Assembly: GCA_022649135.1 (NCBI GenBank)
Contig: JALCNP010000012.1
Coordinates: forward strand, 1 to 64,000
Direction: 5' to 3'
From: Bifidobacterium sp.
GTDB lineage: Bacteria; Actinomycetota; Actinomycetes; Actinomycetales; Bifidobacteriaceae
Length of the DNA stretch: 64,000 bases
Shown here piece by piece: positions 20,004 to 30,096 of this stretch. The first letter of the stretch is position 1; each line of letters starts with the position of its first letter. The notes under the pieces were generated by a model. The model did no database searches and was not told the DNA's origin. It was given only the letters and a program-made list of their open reading frames with translations. Made by a program: the position numbers and the translations under genes.

Positions 20004-21635
20004 ATGAAGAAAGCCGAAGAACCGCAGAATTCCAACACTTCCAGCGCGTCCATCCCGTCCGATGCGGCCCGCGGGCTGGTGCTGTACGACACCGCCTCGC
20101 ACACGATGTCGAACTTCGAGCCCATACGCCCGGGAAAAGTCGGGATCTACGTCTGCGGGGCCACGGTGCAAAGCTCGCCCCACATCGGGCACATCCGCGC
20201 AGCGGTCGCCTTCGACATCGTCCGCCGATGGCTGATGCGGCTGGGCTATGACGTCGTCTTCATCCGCAACGTGACCGACATCGACGACAAGATCCTGGAC
20301 AAGGCTGCGGCCGCGCACCAGCAATGGTGGCAACGCGCATACCTCTATGAACGCGAGTTCACGAGAGCCTATGACGCTCTTGGCGTCCTCCCCCCGACAT
20401 ACGAGCCCCGGGCGACGGGGCACATCATCGACATGGTGGAGATCATCCGTCGCATCATCGACAACGGGCATGCCTATGCCATCAGGGACGGGCAGGGTCG
20501 ACCCACGGGAAACGTGTATTTCGACGTGCCCAGCTGGCCGCAATACGGAGAGCTCACCCATCAGAAGCAAAGCGGATCGTCGCGCGACGAGGCATCCGAG
20601 GTGGCCGACAGAATGGGCCCGAGCGTCGATGCGGCCGGCGTCGACAAGTACAACCCGATCGATGCCGCGGACGAGTCGGCGGACAAGCGCGATCCACGCG
20701 ACTTCGCCCTGTGGAAGGCCCCCAAACCCTCCGATCCGGAAACGGCGCGGTGGGACACCCCCTTCGGCGCCGGGAGACCGGGGTGGCATATCGAATGCTC
20801 CGCCATGAGCCACCGTTATCTTGAAGGCATGTTCGACATCCACGGAGGGGGGCTGGACCTGCGGTTCCCCCACCATGAGAACGAGATGGCGCAGACCAAG
20901 GCGGCAGGCTGGAGCAGCGCGGCGCGATGGATGCACTCCGCATGGGTGACCGCCAAAGGCGAGAAAATGTCGAAATCCCTGGGCAACGGACTGTCGGTTC
21001 CCGCGGTTCTGGCCCACCATCGTGCATGGGTGGTCCGATACGCACTGGGATCCGTCCAGTACCGTTCGATGCTGGAATGGTCCGATCAGAGCCTTGCCGA
21101 AGCCCAATCGGCATTCGACCGCATCGGCAACTTCATCGAGCGTGCGGGGGCGGCCATAGGCGGACAGCCGTCCCGCGACGCCATCGAATCCGTTCCGGCG
21201 GACGCCCTTCCCGCATCGTTCGTCTCCGCCATGAACGACGACATCAACGTCTCGGGCGCGATCGCGGCGATCTTCACTGAAATCAGAGGAGGCAACACCC
21301 TGCTCTCGCAGCTGCAGGACCGCTCCACGAGCGCGTCGACGCACGACCGGGTGCGATCCTGCCTGATCGGCGTCCGGGCCATGCTCGACACGCTCGGCCT
21401 CGACCCCCTTGCATCGCCGTGGAACGAGGAGGGTGCAGGCGCCGCCGGTTCAGCGGCAGCGCGGGAAGAGCACGACATCCTGGATTCGCTGATCACCTCC
21501 CAGCTGAGGCTGCGCAACGAGGCCCGCGAACGAAAGGACTTCGCGAAGGCCGACGAGATCCGCGACGAGCTCCACGCGGCGGGAATCGACATCGAGGACA
21601 CCGCACAGGGATCGGTGTGGAAGGTGGGCGAGTAG
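20004..21635 (+). CDS. cysS: Cysteinyl-tRNA synthetase
   Basis: GIYVCGATVQSSPHIGHIRAAVAFDIVRRWL, GWHIECSAMS, GEKMSKSLGN. Confidence 0.96.
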   Translation: MKKAEEPQNSNTSSASIPSDAARGLVLYDTASHTMSNFEPIRPGKVGIYVCGATVQSSPHIGHIRAAVAFDIVRRWLMRLGYDVVFIRNVTDIDDKILDKAAAAHQQWWQRAYLYEREFTRAYDALGVLPPTYEPRATGHIIDMVEIIRRIIDNGHAYAIRDGQGRPTGNVYFDVPSWPQYGELTHQKQSGSSRDEASEVADRMGPSVDAAGVDKYNPIDAADESADKRDPRDFALWKAPKPSDPETARWDTPFGAGRPGWHIECSAMSHRYLEGMFDIHGGGLDLRFPHHENEMAQTKAAGWSSAARWMHSAWVTAKGEKMSKSLGNGLSVPAVLAHHRAWVVRYALGSVQYRSMLEWSDQSLAEAQSAFDRIGNFIERAGAAIGGQPSRDAIESVPADALPASFVSAMNDDINVSGAIAAIFTEIRGGNTLLSQLQDRSTSASTHDRVRSCLIGVRAMLDTLGLDPLASPWNEEGAGAAGSAAAREEHDILDSLITSQLRLRNEARERKDFAKADEIRDELHAAGIDIEDTAQGSVWKVGE

Positions 21636-21684
21636 AGGTCCGTTCGGCCCGTCTCCCCGCCGAACCCGTTCCCGCCTTTTTCTC

Positions 21685-23532
21685 TCAGAATCCTCCCTGC
21701 TCAATGCGCTCCACGCGGGCGTGCAGCCCCTCCTTGCGCAGGAACGAGCTGAGAGGCTCCAGATCCCACGCCTCATAGCGATCCCGGAACCGGGCGATCC
21801 GCTCCGGCGGATACAGCGAGGGCTCGATCTCCATCATCTCGGCAGGTAGCGGCCGATCGCCGCTGATCTTGGCGTCGATGAGCACGACCTTGCCCGCGCG
21901 GACATCCCGCACGGCCTGTTCGAAGACCCCGTGCACCTCGGATATCTCCCGGATCGTGTAGCCGACCGCGCCCATGGACTCCGCGAGCTTGGCGAAGTCT
22001 ATGCCCGTGAAATGCACGCCCAGATACCCGAGGTTGGTATCCTCCTGCTCATCCTTGATGAAACCGTATTGGTTGTTCGAGAACACGACGTTGATGATCG
22101 CAAGACCGTACTGCACCGCGGTGGCGAGATCCTGCATCGTCATGCTGAAGCCACCGTCCCCGGCGAGATTCCACACCTGACGGTCGGGAAAGTCGAGCCT
22201 CGCGGACAATGCCCCCGGAAGGCCGATGCCCATGGTCGCGAACAGCGACGACGTGCGCCACATCTGCGCCGGGTTCATGTGCAGATGACGTATGGATGTC
22301 TGGGTGACGTCGCCCACATCGATCGAGAAGATGGCATCGTTCTCGGCGAACTCATTGATGGCGTCATACACCTGGTACAGCTGCAGGTCGCCGTCGGTCT
22401 TCTTCTCCAATGCGCGCACGTAGCGGTTCCAGTTCGCCACATTGGCCACGTTTGCCCTCCACCAGGCGGTGCTGGGCTTCTCGTCCACCTGCTCGCAGAT
22501 GGCGCGCACGGCATCGCCGGCATCGCCCAGTATGGAGACATCGGCATGGTGACGCTTCCCGAGTCTGGAGGGGTCGATATCGATCTGAACGAAGCGTTTC
22601 ACGTTGGCGAACAGATTCGACACCTCGGCGAACGGGTAGTTGTTCCCGACGAACAGAACGGTGTCCGCTTCGGGGAAGACCTCCACCGAGGGCTTGGTGG
22701 ACACGCGGTTGGGGCTGCCCAGCAGAGCCTCGAAATCCGAGGGGAAAATGTCGAAGCTGATGCCGGTGTTGGCCAGAGGGGCCTTGATCCTACGGCACAG
22801 CTCAATCACGCTGTCGCCGCTTCCCCGTGTTCCGATGCCGGCGAACACCACGGGACGTTCTGCCGTGTTGAGGATATCGACGGCCGCGGCGATGTCGTTC
22901 CGGTCGAGTGCGGGGTGGGGGAAACGTCGGAAGGAGCCCGCCGAGGAATACCATTCGTTCTCGTCGACGTCCTCCCATCCCAGATTGACGGGAATCTGCA
23001 CCACGGCCACACCCTTTTTCGCATACGCCTGACGTATCGCCTCATCCACCACATGCGGCATCTGCGCCGCCGTGGACACCTGCCGGTTGTACACCGCCAC
23101 ATCGGCGTAGATGGGATTCTCGTTCATCTCCTGGAAGGTGTCGAGGTTGAGGCCGGCGGTTCCGAACTGGCCGATGAGGGCCAGAACGGGAACATGCTCC
23201 TCCCGGGCGTCGTACAGGCCGTTGAGGGTGTGGGTGCCGCCGGGACCCGCCGAACCGAAGCACACCCCTATGTGCCCGGTGTACTTGGCATGCATGGAGG
23301 CCGCCATCGCCCCCACCTCCTCGTGGCGCACCTGGATGTAGTCGATTCGATCGCGTTCCACGTACAGCGCATCCATCAGCGAGTTGATGGATCCTCCGGG
23401 GATGCCGTAGATATGCCGGACACCCCACGATTGCAGGACCTTGACCACGGCCACCGCCGCCTTGAGAGTGCCCTCCCCATGGCGGTTGGCGGTCGCGCTG
23501 TCGAATCCGAACTGTATGACGTTCCTTGCCAT
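21685..23532 (-). CDS. Pyruvate oxidase (SpxB/Pox-type ThDP enzyme)
   Basis: VRHIYGIPGGSINSLMDAL, GQFGTAGLNLDTFQEMNENPIYADVAVYNR, FVGNNYPFAEVS, NNQYGFIKDEQEDTN; ATG 23532 preceded by AAGGAG. Confidence 0.88.
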   Translation of the reverse strand: MARNVIQFGFDSATANRHGEGTLKAAVAVVKVLQSWGVRHIYGIPGGSINSLMDALYVERDRIDYIQVRHEEVGAMAASMHAKYTGHIGVCFGSAGPGGTHTLNGLYDAREEHVPVLALIGQFGTAGLNLDTFQEMNENPIYADVAVYNRQVSTAAQMPHVVDEAIRQAYAKKGVAVVQIPVNLGWEDVDENEWYSSAGSFRRFPHPALDRNDIAAAVDILNTAERPVVFAGIGTRGSGDSVIELCRRIKAPLANTGISFDIFPSDFEALLGSPNRVSTKPSVEVFPEADTVLFVGNNYPFAEVSNLFANVKRFVQIDIDPSRLGKRHHADVSILGDAGDAVRAICEQVDEKPSTAWWRANVANVANWNRYVRALEKKTDGDLQLYQVYDAINEFAENDAIFSIDVGDVTQTSIRHLHMNPAQMWRTSSLFATMGIGLPGALSARLDFPDRQVWNLAGDGGFSMTMQDLATAVQYGLAIINVVFSNNQYGFIKDEQEDTNLGYLGVHFTGIDFAKLAESMGAVGYTIREISEVHGVFEQAVRDVRAGKVVLIDAKISGDRPLPAEMMEIEPSLYPPERIARFRDRYEAWDLEPLSSFLRKEGLHARVERIEQGGF

Positions 23533-23764
23533 GAGCGCTCCTTTGCGTCGTGACCCAACCTCGATGCACGGCACCGGCTGGGTAGGTACCTGCCACGTTA
23601 ACATCACGAGCCGGAAGGTCAACCCCCTCGCCCTATGAGTTTGCTCACAGTCCCGAAGGCACCGCGGCAGTGGCGGCGACCCGCAGGTTGGGGCTCTGTC
23701 CCACGCGGAACCCCTGTGCATGCGCACCTGCGCCACTCGATCTCGTCGTGCCCTCTTTCTCCCT

Positions 23765-23854
23765 CCCCCTCCCCCGTGGACAGGGCGCCTTTTGCCAAAG
23801 GTGTCGATCTGAGCAAAGCGTACGGCCCCCTCCCCCGTGGACAGGGCGCCTTTT
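23765..23854. repeat. Two 29-bp perfect direct repeats with a 61-bp period in the pyruvate oxidase/ffh intergenic region
   Basis: CCCCCTCCCCCGTGGACAGGGCGCCTTTT at 23765-23793 and 23826-23854. Confidence 0.9.
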
Positions 23855-24019
23855 CCGCTTCCGCGCCGCCGTTACCTGAGACGAGGGCGGCTCCGATGCG
23901 CGTGGGCCCTCCATTGCCCTCCACGCCTGCGGCGCCCGTCATCGGGATGCAGCGCCCAACGGGCGCCGAACGATACCGCAGCCGGTTTTTCCGTGACAAC
24001 GACTAGACTGGTTGACATT

Positions 24020-25663
24020 ATGGCAGCATTTAGTTCTTTGACAGACCGGCTCTCCAATGCCTTCAGGCATCTGAAGAGCAAGGGCAAGCTTTCCGAAGCG
24101 GACATCGACGGCACGATTCGCGAGATCCGCCGCGCTTTGCTCGATGCCGACGTGGCGCTGGATGTGGTGCGTTCCTTCACGGCTCGAATAAGGGAGCGGG
24201 CGCTCGGCGAGGAGGTCTCCCAGGCGCTCAACCCCGCCCAGCAGGTGGTGAAGATAGTGGACGAGGAGCTGACCGGCGTCCTTGGCGCAGGTGTCGACAG
24301 GCCCCTGAACTTCGCCAAGAAGCCTCCCACCGTCATCATGCTGGCAGGTCTGCAGGGAGCAGGCAAAACGACTCTGGCGGGAAAGCTGGGTTACTGGCTC
24401 AAGGATGCCGGCCACACACCGCTGCTGGTCGCCGCGGATTTGCAGCGGCCCAACGCGGTGACCCAGCTGCAGGTCGTGGGCGAGCGCGCCGGAGTGCCGG
24501 TATACGCCCCGGAGAAGGGCGTGCAGGCGAATGGCGGCGACTCGGTGTCTTCCCCCGGTCTCACCACCGGCGATCCGGTGAAGGTAGCCACGGATTCCCT
24601 TTCCCTGGCGCGAACCAAGCTGTACGACACGGTTGTCATCGACACCGCAGGTCGACTGGGAGTCGACGAGACGCTGATGAAGCAGGCGCGCGACATTCGC
24701 GACGCCGTCCACCCCGACGAAATACTGTTCGTCATCGATGCCATGGTGGGCCAGGATGCGGTCCAGACCGCCAAGGCCTTCGACGAAGGCGTCGATTTCA
24801 CCGGCGTGGTCCTCTCCAAGCTCGACGGCGACGCCCGAGGCGGGGCGGCGCTGTCCGTGGCAAGCGTGACCGGCAAGCCGATACTTTTCGCCTCGACCGG
24901 CGAAGGGCTGAAGGATTTCGAGATTTTCCACCCCGATCGCATGGCCTCGCGCATCCTTGACATGGGAGACATCCTGACCCTCATCGAACAGGCGCAGCAT
25001 CAGTTCGACGAGGACGAGGCCCGAAAGGCGGCCTCGAAAATCTCGCAGGGCACCTTCGGTCTCGACGATTTCATGGATCAGCTGCAGCAGGTGCGCAAGC
25101 TGGGCTCCATGAAGAGCCTGCTAGGCATGATTCCGGGCATGGCGCAGCATCGCAAGGAGCTTGAGCAGTTCGACGAGAAGGAGATCGACCGGACCGAGGC
25201 GATCATCCGCTCGATGACCCCGGCCGAGCGTCGCGAGCCCTCGATTCTCGACGGGTCGAGACGAGCGCGCATAGCGTATGGCTCGGGAACGACCGTTTCG
25301 GCGGTGAACAGTCTGCTGCAGCGTTTCGAACAGGCGGCGAAGATGATGAAACGCATGGCCGGCAAGGGGGGCATGGCCACGGGAATCCCGGGTCTCTCCG
25401 GATCGTCGGGCGTGAAACGCGGTGGCAAGAAAAACAAGAAAAAGGGCTCACGGTCCGGCAATCCCATGAAGAGGGAGGCCGAGGAGAAGGCATTGCGCGA
25501 CAGGCTGGCAAAGAGGGGCGAATCCTCCTCGGACGGCTCCGCCTTTGCGAAGAAACCTCAGAACCCGGCGCTTCCCGCCGGCCTCCAGGAGGCCCTTGAG
25601 CAGGGAGGCATGCCGGATCTGCCGCCCAATCTCGGCGGAGGTCTTTCCGGTCTTCTCGGCTGA
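24020..25663 (+). CDS. ffh: Signal recognition particle protein
   Basis: MAAFSSLTDRLSNAFRHLKSKGKLSEADID..., GLQGAGKTTLAGKLG, VIDTAGRLGVDE, M domain. Confidence 0.97.
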   Translation: MAAFSSLTDRLSNAFRHLKSKGKLSEADIDGTIREIRRALLDADVALDVVRSFTARIRERALGEEVSQALNPAQQVVKIVDEELTGVLGAGVDRPLNFAKKPPTVIMLAGLQGAGKTTLAGKLGYWLKDAGHTPLLVAADLQRPNAVTQLQVVGERAGVPVYAPEKGVQANGGDSVSSPGLTTGDPVKVATDSLSLARTKLYDTVVIDTAGRLGVDETLMKQARDIRDAVHPDEILFVIDAMVGQDAVQTAKAFDEGVDFTGVVLSKLDGDARGGAALSVASVTGKPILFASTGEGLKDFEIFHPDRMASRILDMGDILTLIEQAQHQFDEDEARKAASKISQGTFGLDDFMDQLQQVRKLGSMKSLLGMIPGMAQHRKELEQFDEKEIDRTEAIIRSMTPAERREPSILDGSRRARIAYGSGTTVSAVNSLLQRFEQAAKMMKRMAGKGGMATGIPGLSGSSGVKRGGKKNKKKGSRSGNPMKREAEEKALRDRLAKRGESSSDGSAFAKKPQNPALPAGLQEALEQGGMPDLPPNLGGGLSGLLG

Positions 25664-25679
25664 CGGCAGGTAGTCTGCC

Positions 25680-26819
25680 ATGCCCTATGCTCTTGCGACG
25701 GTTCTACTGGCATGCTGCGTATGGTTCGCCCTGCGATGGCTTCCCGCGGGAGCCGACGGCCATGGGCCGTTGCCGTATCTTCTTGCGGTCGTTCGCTTCC
25801 TGTGGGTTCCGCTTCTGGCATGCATCGCCATCTCGGCTGTGGTGCGGCAGTGGCCGATCTTCCTGTGGGGCTGCGGCCTTCTTCTCGTGTTCGCAGGCGT
25901 GGAGCATGGCTGCGGGCACCCGGCCACGCGTGGTTCAGCGGCACCGGGGCGACGGGGCGCCCTGTGTCCCCTTCGCCCTGACGAGGGGCGGATCCCGGGG
26001 AAGCGCACAAGCGCAGACCGGCATGCGGACGATGCGGGATCCTTCACGGCCATGACCCTGAACTGCCGGTACGGCCAGGCGGATCCTGCGGAGATCGTGG
26101 ATGCCGTCCGGACCGGCAACGTGTCGGTGCTCGCCCTCCAGGAGCTCACCGACGATCTTGCCGGGTCATTGCAGGACGCCGGGCTGTCGGATCTTCTGCC
26201 CCACCGGCGGCTCGGCGTCTCGCACATGACGGACAACGGCGGCTTCAACGGCATCTGGTCGCGTTTCCCCGCCACCGCCGGCAGCCGCGATTCCCTTGAC
26301 ATCTCAGCCGCCGATGTGCCTACCCTTACCTTCGAGCTCCCCTGCGGGCGGTCGCGGGATCGTTCCCGGGTCGCCTCGTCGGGCGTGCGGAGCATCACCG
26401 TCGTGTGCGCGCACACGAAGTCCCCGATGCGCGGATGCCGCGACTGGTCGACCGGGATCCGCGCCCTTGGCGGATTCGTCCGGGGAAGCGACCGTTGCCA
26501 CGCGACCATGATTATGGGCGATCTGAATTCGCATCGGGATCATCCCAGTTTCCGCAGCCTGCTCGATTCGGGTCTCCATGATGCCGCAGAACTCGCCCCG
26601 CAGCGTCCGAGGGGAACGTTCCCCGCACGCATCGCATGGCCCCGCATACCCCTGGACCATATACTGGTGAGCGCCGGACTTGAGTGCCGCAGGATGCGGG
26701 TGATGACCATATCGGGCACGGATCACCGCGCGGTCATCGCCGACATGGCGCCCCAGCCGTACAACGGCATCGAAGATGCTGCGCCGACGGACATGCACGG
26801 GGGTCCCGCATGCCGTTGA
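25680..26819 (+). CDS. Endonuclease/exonuclease/phosphatase family protein with N-terminal membrane segments
   Basis: FTAMTLNCRYGQADPAEIV...LALQEL...IMGDLNSHRDHPSF...ISGTDHRAVIADM. Confidence 0.85.
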   Translation: MPYALATVLLACCVWFALRWLPAGADGHGPLPYLLAVVRFLWVPLLACIAISAVVRQWPIFLWGCGLLLVFAGVEHGCGHPATRGSAAPGRRGALCPLRPDEGRIPGKRTSADRHADDAGSFTAMTLNCRYGQADPAEIVDAVRTGNVSVLALQELTDDLAGSLQDAGLSDLLPHRRLGVSHMTDNGGFNGIWSRFPATAGSRDSLDISAADVPTLTFELPCGRSRDRSRVASSGVRSITVVCAHTKSPMRGCRDWSTGIRALGGFVRGSDRCHATMIMGDLNSHRDHPSFRSLLDSGLHDAAELAPQRPRGTFPARIAWPRIPLDHILVSAGLECRRMRVMTISGTDHRAVIADMAPQPYNGIEDAAPTDMHGGPACR

Positions 26820-26978
26820 GGCGTTTCGCGGTATCCACACCCAGGAGTTATAATATCTCAGTTATTCACGCTTGCAGAGCCCTCTCATCCTGCATGACGT
26901 GAGGAACACGTGGATTGCGGCGTCCGTGCCCCACACGGAAGCCGGAAATTCACACCTCAAGTAACAAGGAGAGCCATT

Positions 26979-27437
26979 TTGGCAACCAAGATTCGTCTGA
27001 AGCGAATGGGCAAGAAGTTCTACGCCTTCTATCGCGTGATCATCACCGATTCACGCAACAAGCGCGACGGTCGGTCGATCGAGGAGATCGGCCTGTACGA
27101 CCCGAACAAGCAGCCGTCCCTTATCCAGATCGATTCCGAGCGCGCTCAGTATTGGCTGGGCGTGGGAGCACAGCCTTCCGAGGCCGTGTTCAAGCTGCTG
27201 AACATCACTGGTGACTGGCAGAAGTTCAAGGGAATCGACGGAGCGGAAGGTACGCTGAAGAGCGTGGAGTCCGGCCCCGATGCCCAGGCCCGCGTCGACG
27301 CCGTCGAGGCTCAGGCGCAGAAGCTGAAGGCGGCCAAGTCCGAGGCCGATGCAAAGGCCGAGGCCAAGGCAGCGGCAGAGGCGAAGCCCAAGGAAGCGGC
27401 ACCGGAGGCTGCGGCCGGTGAAGAGAAGGCCGAGTAG
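26979..27437 (+). CDS. rpsP: 30S ribosomal protein S16 (TTG start, Ala/Lys-rich C-terminal extension)
   Basis: (L)[47 protein letters not shown] 5' of TTG. Confidence 0.95.
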   Translation: MATKIRLKRMGKKFYAFYRVIITDSRNKRDGRSIEEIGLYDPNKQPSLIQIDSERAQYWLGVGAQPSEAVFKLLNITGDWQKFKGIDGAEGTLKSVESGPDAQARVDAVEAQAQKLKAAKSEADAKAEAKAAAEAKPKEAAPEAAAGEEKAE

Positions 27438-27439
27438 CC

Positions 27440-27673
27440 ATGCTCGTCCAGGCTGTTGAACATCTGATCACGAACATCGTGGATTTCCCCGATGACGTTT
27501 CCGTTAAGTCTCACGAGAACACGCGTGGAGAACTCCTCCGCGTGCGCGTGAACCCCGAGGATATCGGCCGTGTCATCGGTCGCGGGGGCCGCACGGCCAA
27601 CGCGATCCGGACCGTGGTCCAGGCCCTGGCCGACCACAAGGTGCGTGTCGATATCATGGACGTGCGTAAGTGA
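27440..27673 (+). CDS. khpA: KH-domain RNA-binding protein
   Basis: VNPEDIGRVIGRGGRTANAIRTVVQ; between rpsP and rimM. Confidence 0.93.
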   Translation: MLVQAVEHLITNIVDFPDDVSVKSHENTRGELLRVRVNPEDIGRVIGRGGRTANAIRTVVQALADHKVRVDIMDVRK

Positions 27674-27682
27674 GCCTTTAGC

Positions 27683-28267
27683 GTGGTGAATCAACAACAC
27701 GAGGACAACCCTCAGCCGCAGACGCTGCTGAGGGTTTGTCGTATAGGCCGCGCCCAAGGACTCAAGGGAGAGGTCAACGTTCATCCTTTCACCGATGAGC
27801 CGGAGCGCAGATTCGAGTCCGGGTCGGTCCTGTACACGCAGGACGGCTCACGGAAATTCACGGTGCTCCGTTCGCGTGCATCGGCAAGCCGCTGGATCGT
27901 TCTGTTTCAGGGAGTGGACGATCGCAATGCCTCGGAGGCGTTGAACGGTCTGGATCTTTATGTCCCCGAGGACGACAGGGACACCATGCTCGCCCAGGAC
28001 GCCTGGTATCCGAAGGATCTGGTGGGTCTTGAGGTTCGGATCGATGACGGCAGCGAGCCCGATATGCCGCGGGGACAGGTGGTGGGCACGGTGGTTGACG
28101 TGATCGACGCCCCCGCGCAGTCCCTGCTGAAGATCCGCCTTGCCCATCCCACGGAGGACGAACGGACCTCGCTGGTGCCGTTCGTCGACGAACTGGTCCC
28201 CACCGTCGACATCGATGCGGGGTACCTCACCGTCAACCCGCCCCACGGCCTCATCGCGGGATTGTAG
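27683..28267 (+). CDS. rimM: Ribosome maturation factor RimM
   Basis: RVCRIGRAQGLKGEVNVHPFTD...WYPKDLVGLEV. Confidence 0.94.
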   Translation: MVNQQHEDNPQPQTLLRVCRIGRAQGLKGEVNVHPFTDEPERRFESGSVLYTQDGSRKFTVLRSRASASRWIVLFQGVDDRNASEALNGLDLYVPEDDRDTMLAQDAWYPKDLVGLEVRIDDGSEPDMPRGQVVGTVVDVIDAPAQSLLKIRLAHPTEDERTSLVPFVDELVPTVDIDAGYLTVNPPHGLIAGL

Positions 28268-28474
28268 TCACACGCCGCGCGGACGAGGCGCTCTGGGGGC
28301 GTGCGACGGCCAGTGTCCCCCCAGCGCCTCGGGCACGCTGGGTCGGGTGCGCCACGCTTCGACGGGTACGCTGGCCGACGGTCGCCATGGATCCACCGCA
28401 GCACCCCATAGCGGCGGATCCGGCCGAAACGTCTTCTTCGCGAAGCATTCACACCATGGGAGGGTGAGAAAAAC

Positions 28475-29263
28475 ATGAAAATCGACATCGTTTCCGTTTT
28501 TCCGGAGTTCTTCGACGTCCTGCGCCTGAGCCTGCTGGGAAAGGCACAGGACAAGGGGCTGATATCCATCGCCGCGCATGATCTGCGCGACTGGACCCAT
28601 GACGTTCATCACTGCGTGGACGACACGCCCGTCGGGGGCGGCGCGGGAATGGTGATGAAGCCCGAGGTCTGGGGAGAGTGCCTGGATGACCTTCTGCGCG
28701 CCGACGCAGGCAGACCGACATTGATTTTCCCCAATCCCTCGGCCCCCCTTTTCACTCAGAGCGACGCGACCGAACTGTCCGGAGCGGATCATCTGATCTT
28801 CGGCTGCGGACGATACGAGGGCTATGACGCCCGGATCCCGGAGCATTACCGCGCATGCGGCATCGACGTTCGCGAGTACTCCATCGGCGACTACGTGCTC
28901 AACGGCGGGGAGGTGGCGGCGGCGGCCATGCTGGAGGCGATAACGCGTCTTATCCCCGGATTCATGGGCAACCCCGAGTCCATCGTTGAGGAGTCGTACA
29001 CCGGAAGAAACGCACTGCTCGAGCACCGCCAATACACGAAGCCCGCGCAATGGCGCGGGCTGGACGTCCCCACGATTCTGCTCAGCGGGGACCATGGAAA
29101 AGTCGACCGGTACCGCAGGGACGAGGCGATGCGCAGAACCGACAGGATACGGCCGGATCTTATCGGGAGACTCGTGTGCTCCGAGCTCGACAAGGCCGAT
29201 CTCGCATTGCTCGGCTCCCTCGGATGGGACCTGTCCGGCGAGCATCCGACCCGGATCGAATAA
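28475..29263 (+). CDS. trmD: tRNA (guanine-N1)-methyltransferase
   Basis: MKIDIVSVFPEFFDVLRLSLLGKAQDKGLI...GGGAGMVMKPE...FGCGRYEGYDARI. Confidence 0.97.
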   Translation: MKIDIVSVFPEFFDVLRLSLLGKAQDKGLISIAAHDLRDWTHDVHHCVDDTPVGGGAGMVMKPEVWGECLDDLLRADAGRPTLIFPNPSAPLFTQSDATELSGADHLIFGCGRYEGYDARIPEHYRACGIDVREYSIGDYVLNGGEVAAAAMLEAITRLIPGFMGNPESIVEESYTGRNALLEHRQYTKPAQWRGLDVPTILLSGDHGKVDRYRRDEAMRRTDRIRPDLIGRLVCSELDKADLALLGSLGWDLSGEHPTRIE

Positions 29264-29302
29264 ACGCTTCGGGACTCGTTCCGCCGGACAATCGCGGACC
29301 CC

Positions 29303-29917
29303 CTATAGCCCCTTCACCACGACGCGCTCGGATGCATCCATGCGCTCGGTGTTGCCCGTGGGGGTCACGATATCTCCGAATGGCATCTGAGCCAGCAGCT
29401 TCCAGCTTGCCGGAATGCCGAAGACCCGATGGACCTCCTCGTCGATCAGCGGGTTGTAATGCTGAAGGGAGGCCCCCAGACCCTGCTCGGAAAGAGCGGT
29501 CCACACCGACAGCTGCAGCATGCCCGCAGACTGCTGGGCCCATATCGGGAAGTTCCCGGCATATGTCGCGAACTTCTCCGCAAAACCGGAGGTGGTCTCC
29601 TCATCGTCAAAGAACAGAACCGTGGCGTGGGCCGCCGCGAACGAGTCGATCTTCTCCTCGGTTTTCTTGAAGGCCTCCTCGTCGACGGATACGGCCCGCA
29701 GCGCATCCTTGACGATGTCCCAGAGCTTGGCGTGATCGGCCCCGAACAGAAGAACGGCTCGCTGTGACTGCGAATTGAAGGCACTGGGGACGGCGACGAC
29801 GAGGTCGCTGACCAGATCGACGAGCTTGCGGTCGCTCAGGGCCGACGTCCCCGTCAGGACGTACTGGGAATGACGCGTGTGCAATGAGGCAAGGATATCC
29901 GACATGTTTTTCTCCAT
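29303..29917 (-). CDS. Nitroreductase family protein
   Basis: SDILASLHTRHSQYVL...VPSAFNSQSQRAVLLFGADHAKLWDIV...SAGMLQLSVWTALSEQGLGASLQHYNPL. Confidence 0.9.
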   Translation of the reverse strand: MEKNMSDILASLHTRHSQYVLTGTSALSDRKLVDLVSDLVVAVPSAFNSQSQRAVLLFGADHAKLWDIVKDALRAVSVDEEAFKKTEEKIDSFAAAHATVLFFDDEETTSGFAEKFATYAGNFPIWAQQSAGMLQLSVWTALSEQGLGASLQHYNPLIDEEVHRVFGIPASWKLLAQMPFGDIVTPTGNTERMDASERVVVKGL

Positions 29918-30096
29918 AACGCTAGGAACGCGACGTCGATGGAAACCGGCGCCGCCCTTATATGAACACCTCGATTAGAGGTATATCAATGAGTCTTAGC
30001 ATACAGAGGGAAAGGTCGTCTCCGCGGCGCATTTCACTTCAGGAGAATTCCGGCCCCATGTGACCGATCTCACTTTATTATTCGCACTTCACCCAT

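Noticed and set aside
21931-23553. 540-aa plus-strand ORF
   Set aside because: Antisense shadow of the pyruvate oxidase gene
23765-23854. Possible CRISPR mini-array (29-bp repeats, 32-nt spacer)
   Set aside because: Only two copies, no cas genes in the window, and the repeat is polypyrimidine/GC-rich without typical CRISPR repeat ends; treated as an extragenic repeat
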